Shown here piece by piece: positions 60,699-64,000 of a stretch of DNA of 64,000 nt; positions within the stretch are counted from its first letter, which is position 1, and every line of letters begins with the position of its first letter. This DNA is from JAWLHA01 sp041690535 (GTDB taxonomy: Bacteria; Pseudomonadota; Gammaproteobacteria; Thiohalomonadales; Thiohalomonadaceae): assembly GCA_041690535.1 (NCBI GenBank), contig JAWLHA010000015.1, forward strand, positions 1 to 64,000. Reading direction: 5' to 3'. Below the pieces are notes generated by a model. That model was given only the letters and a program-made list of their open reading frames with translations, had not been told where the DNA came from and searched no databases. The position numbers and the translations under genes are program-made.

Positions 60699-63250
60699 CA
60701 CTGACCAGGCGGCAATTTATCAAGAACAACGCCATCGCGGCGACGGCTGCAGCCGCCGGCGTCACTCTTCCCGGCATCGAGACGGCACTGGCCGGACCCG
60801 GCGCGCAGATCCGCTGGGACAAGGCCGCGTGCCGCTTCTGCGGCACCGGGTGCAGCGTGCTGCTGGGGGTGAAGGACGGCCGGGTGGTTGCGACGCAGGG
60901 CGACCCCGACGCTCCGGTCAACCGCGGCTTGAACTGCATCAAGGGCTACTTCCTGCCGAAGATCCTCTACGGCAGCGATCGCCTCACCACACCGCTGCTG
61001 CGCAAGCGCAATGGCAAATACGCCAAAGACGGTGATTTCGAGCCGGTGTCATGGGACGAAGCCTTCGACATCATGGCGGAGAAGTGGAAGGAAGCCATGC
61101 GCAGGGACATGGCGGCCAACGAGGGCAAGCCGTTGAACGAGCTGACCTCCAGTGTCGGGATGTTCGGGTCCGGCCAGTGGACTGTGTGGGAGGGATATGC
61201 CGCCTCCAAGTTGTTCAAGGCGGGATTCCGCTCCAACAACATCGACCCCAACGCCCGCCACTGCATGGCCTCGGCTGTGGTTGCCTTTATCAGGGCGTTC
61301 GGCATTGACGAGCCCATGGGCTGCTACGACGATTTGGAGCATGCCGATGTGTTCGTGCTGTGGGGATCGAACATGGCAGAGATGCACCCCATCCTGTGGT
61401 CTCGCCTGACCGACACTCGCCTCACCAAACCGGGTTGCGAGGTGCACGTCCTCTCCACTTACGAACACCGCTCATTCGAGCTGGCCGACAACGGCATGGT
61501 GTTTCACCCACAGACCGACTTGGCCATTGCCAACTACATTGCGAACTACATCATCAAGAAAAAGGCCTACGATCAGAAATTCATCGACAAGCACGTCAAC
61601 TTCAATACCGCGGTTACCGACATTGGCTATGGCCTGCGCCCGGAACACCCGCTGGAGAAGGCGGCGAAAAACGCCGGCAAGGGCAAGTTCGACAAAATCA
61701 CCTTCGAGGAGTACGCGAAGCTGGTCGAGCCGTACACACTCGAGTACGCCTCCGAACTGTCGGGGGTCCCCAAGGAGCAGTTGGAGCGTCTGGCCAAGGC
61801 CTATGCCGATCCGAAGCGCAAGGTGATGTCCCTGTGGACCATGGGCATGAACCAGCACACCCGCGGGGTTTGGCAAAACGGCCTGGTTTACAACCTCCAC
61901 CTCTTGACGGGGAAGATCTCCGAGCCGGGCAACAGCCCCTTCTCCCTTACCGGGCAGCCCTCCGCCTGCGGCACCGCCCGCGAGGTGGGCACCTTTGCCC
62001 ACCGCCTGCCGGCGGATCTGGTGGTTGCGAAGCCAGAGCACCGGGCGTTCGCCGAGAAGATCTGGAAGCTGCCGGAGGGCACCATTCCCGCCAAGGTCGG
62101 CTACCACGCCGTGTTGCAGCACCGCATGCTCAAGGACGGCAAGCTCAACGCCTACTGGGTGATGTGCAACAACAACATGCAGGCGGCCCCCAACATGAAC
62201 GAGGAGGGCTTTCCGGGCTATCGCAACCCAGACAACTTCATCGTCGTCTCCGACCCCTATCCGACCGTCACGGCCATGGCGGCCGACCTGATTCTGCCCA
62301 CCGCCATGTGGGTCGAAAAGGAAGGCGCTTACGGCAACGCCGAGCGTCGCACCCAATTCTGGCGCGAGCAGGTGAATGCACCGGGGCAGGCAAAATCGGA
62401 CCTGTGGCAGCTGATGGAGTTTGCCAAGCGCTTCAAGGTAGAGGAGGTGTGGCCGGCGGATCTGGTGGCGAAGACGCCCGGGTACCGGGGCAAGACGCTG
62501 TATGACGTGCTGTTCGCCAACGGGCAGGTGAATGCCCACCCCTACAAGGCCGGCACAGTGCGCGATGGTGCCGGTAACGTCTACAACAATCACGAGTCGG
62601 AACACTTCGGCTATTACGTTCAGAAGGGGCTGTTCGAAGAGTATCGGCTGTTCAACTCCGGCCCCGAAATCATCAAGAAGGGGCACGAAATGGCGCCGTT
62701 CGAGGCCTATCACCAGGCCCGCGGCATCCGCTGGCCGGTGGTCGACGGCAAGGAGACCCTGTGGCGGTTCCGCGGTGGCTACGACCCCCACGTCCAGGGC
62801 GGCACCGAGGCGGTCAACTTCTACGGTCGGCCCGACGGGCGGGCCAACATCATCTTCGGCCCCTATGAACCGGCCGCCGAGATTCCAGACAAGGAATACG
62901 ACCTATGGCTATGCACCGGTCGCGTGTTGGAGCACTGGCACTCCGGCTCCATGACGCGGCGCGTGCCGGAGCTCTACCGCGCCTTCCCCGACGCGGTGCT
63001 GTTCATGCATCCAGACGATGCCAAGGCGCGCGGCCTGCGCCGCGGCATGAACGCCACCATCGCCACCCGCCGCGGCGAGATCGTCGCTCAGGTGGAGACT
63101 CGCGGGCGCAACCGCACACCGCGGGGGCTGGTGTTCGTACCCTGGTTCGATGCCGGCCGACTGATCAACAAACTGACTCTGGATGCCACAGACCCGCTCT
63201 CGAAGGAGACGGATTTCAAGAAGTGCGCCTGCAAGGTGGTCAAGGCCTGA
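60695..63250 (+). CDS. napA: Periplasmic nitrate reductase catalytic subunit
   Basis: 851 residues (E. coli NapA is 828). The Tat signal starts MTLTRRQFIKNNAIAATAAA. The 4Fe-4S cluster is bound by CRFCGTGC and Cys81 in GLNCIKGY; the molybdenum ligand is Cys190 in NARHCMASAV. The guanine-dinucleotide cofactor binding regions continue to the C-terminus (GLVFVPWFDAGRLINKLTLDATDP), which is typical NapA. ATG 60695 overlaps the napD stop and follows its Tat motif. It reduces nitrate to nitrite in the periplasm, fed by NapB and quinol-linked subunits. Confidence 0.96.
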   Translation: MTLTRRQFIKNNAIAATAAAAGVTLPGIETALAGPGAQIRWDKAACRFCGTGCSVLLGVKDGRVVATQGDPDAPVNRGLNCIKGYFLPKILYGSDRLTTPLLRKRNGKYAKDGDFEPVSWDEAFDIMAEKWKEAMRRDMAANEGKPLNELTSSVGMFGSGQWTVWEGYAASKLFKAGFRSNNIDPNARHCMASAVVAFIRAFGIDEPMGCYDDLEHADVFVLWGSNMAEMHPILWSRLTDTRLTKPGCEVHVLSTYEHRSFELADNGMVFHPQTDLAIANYIANYIIKKKAYDQKFIDKHVNFNTAVTDIGYGLRPEHPLEKAAKNAGKGKFDKITFEEYAKLVEPYTLEYASELSGVPKEQLERLAKAYADPKRKVMSLWTMGMNQHTRGVWQNGLVYNLHLLTGKISEPGNSPFSLTGQPSACGTAREVGTFAHRLPADLVVAKPEHRAFAEKIWKLPEGTIPAKVGYHAVLQHRMLKDGKLNAYWVMCNNNMQAAPNMNEEGFPGYRNPDNFIVVSDPYPTVTAMAADLILPTAMWVEKEGAYGNAERRTQFWREQVNAPGQAKSDLWQLMEFAKRFKVEEVWPADLVAKTPGYRGKTLYDVLFANGQVNAHPYKAGTVRDGAGNVYNNHESEHFGYYVQKGLFEEYRLFNSGPEIIKKGHEMAPFEAYHQARGIRWPVVDGKETLWRFRGGYDPHVQGGTEAVNFYGRPDGRANIIFGPYEPAAEIPDKEYDLWLCTGRVLEHWHSGSMTRRVPELYRAFPDAVLFMHPDDAKARGLRRGMNATIATRRGEIVAQVETRGRNRTPRGLVFVPWFDAGRLINKLTLDATDPLSKETDFKKCACKVVKA

Positions 63251-63267
63251 GAGCCGGGGAAAGTCCG

Positions 63268-64000
63268 ATGGGAGAAGGAAGCGAACACAGTGCCGAACGC
63301 CGCCGGTTCCTGGGTGACTCACTCAGGAGCCTGGGGGTTGCTGTGTTGCTGGGTGCGGGTGTGGGATTGCACTCCCGGTCCGCTTCCTCGCTGCCGGCGC
63401 CGGCCCTGCGCCCGCCCGGCGCCCTGCAGGAGACGGACTTCGGCGGGGCGTGCGTGCGCTGCGGGTTGTGCGTGCGTGACTGTCCCTTCGGCACCCTGCG
63501 TCTGGCCCGGGTGGGGGAGGAGGTACCCCTGGGCACACCCTACTTCGTGGCGCGGGAGATCCCGTGCGAGATGTGTGAGGACATCCCCTGTGTGAAGGCC
63601 TGCCCCACCGGAGCACTGGATCCACGCATGACGGCCATCGATGAAGCCCGAATGGGTCTGGCGGTGTTGAGCGATCAGGAAAACTGCGTCGCCTTCAGCG
63701 GCCTGCGTTGCGAGGTTTGCTTCAACATCTGCCCGGTACGCGGCCGGGCCATCACCCTCGAGTATCGGCACAACGAGCGTTCCGGCAAGCACGCGCTGTT
63801 CATCCCGGAGGTCCACGCCGATGCTTGCACCGGCTGCGGCAAATGCGAGAAGGCGTGCATTCTCGAGGAGGCAGCCATCAAGGTGCTGCCACTGACTCTC
63901 GCCCGGGGTGCGCTGGGTGCCCACTACCGCCTTGGCTGGGAGGAGAAGAGCAAGGCGGGCGGGAGCCTGGTCGCCCCCGACCGCCCCCATGAATACAACC
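63268..64000 (+). CDS. napG: Quinol-dehydrogenase ferredoxin subunit NapG (partial, runs off the window)
   Basis: The frame from ATG 63268 (GGGGAAAG upstream) stays open for 244 codons to the edge. It begins MGEGSEHSAERRRFLGDSLR, a Tat-like twin-arginine start. Then 4Fe-4S motifs follow: CVRCGLCVRDCPFG, CEMCEDIPCVKACPTG, CEVCFNICPV and CTGCGKCEKAC, the four-cluster pattern of NapG. NapG and NapH pass electrons from quinol to NapC/NapB. The order napF-D-A-G predicts napH and napB just beyond the window. Confidence 0.92.
   Translation, partial: MGEGSEHSAERRRFLGDSLRSLGVAVLLGAGVGLHSRSASSLPAPALRPPGALQETDFGGACVRCGLCVRDCPFGTLRLARVGEEVPLGTPYFVAREIPCEMCEDIPCVKACPTGALDPRMTAIDEARMGLAVLSDQENCVAFSGLRCEVCFNICPVRGRAITLEYRHNERSGKHALFIPEVHADACTGCGKCEKACILEEAAIKVLPLTLARGALGAHYRLGWEEKSKAGGSLVAPDRPHEYN

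Noticed and set aside
61472..62791. 439-codon minus-strand ORF under napA
   Set aside because: A GC-rich antisense frame typical of strong coding sequence on the other strand.

Overview
The window looks like a chromosomal stretch of a GC-rich gammaproteobacterium with a respiratory, sulfur-oxidizer or denitrifier style of life (Chromatiales-like). The basis is periplasmic nitrate reductase genes (napFDAG), two loci for DUF1924/SHP-type cytochromes with b- and c-type partners, heme-linked c-di-GMP signalling, a YafNO toxin-antitoxin pair, and families of REP-like palindromes. The exact taxon cannot be fixed by eye. No rRNA, tRNA or CRISPR array was seen.

Layout. 1-9 kb: a DUF2157 plus DUF4401/GDYXXLXY membrane pair, then a junk-rich zone with a REP-associated transposase, a truncated IS10-like element, a RadC-like JAB gene, an IS66 fragment, a lipoprotein gene, a duplicated transposase tail, and yafN with an amber-interrupted yafO. 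9-16 kb: a coiled-coil membrane protein, then a TetR regulator divergent from an RND efflux pair whose adaptor gene has an in-frame stop. 16-26 kb: a zinc-ribbon protein, an MBL hydrolase, a SurE remnant, a diguanylate cyclase, a twice-frameshifted triple-Cache gene, a TetR-methyltransferase pair, a second REP transposase and two membrane-protein genes.

26.8-32.5 kb is the most unusual metabolic block. It encodes a DUF1924 cytochrome; an 804-residue fusion of a pyridine-nucleotide oxidoreductase, two cyclic-nucleotide-binding domains and a 16-cysteine ferredoxin; a histidine-bearing membrane protein; and an FHA-TM-decaheme cytochrome. Together they look like an electron chain between NAD(P)H or ferredoxin and periplasmic hemes, with built-in regulatory domains. 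35.7-39.6 kb holds the more familiar version: cytochrome b561, DUF1924 cytochrome, diheme cytochrome, PepSY protein and a two-component system. A heme-motif PAS-GGDEF-EAL-CZB protein follows on the other strand.

43.5-46.3 kb carries a WYL regulator, an AhpD-like protein, a VOC protein, Tag glycosylase and a cupin. 46.8-54.5 kb is a tight four-gene minus-strand operon of unrecognised large proteins, with a beta-rich, helical and membrane-like giant at its end. 55-59.5 kb has small secreted proteins and moaA. The right edge holds napF, napD, napA and the start of napG behind an FNR-like site.

Across the window lie at least four families of short non-autonomous elements. One has GTAAC ends; four of its six copies are flanked by perfect 8-bp direct repeats, as expected for IS66-type transposition. 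Several genes carry single-base lesions, so either gene decay or local sequence errors are common here.
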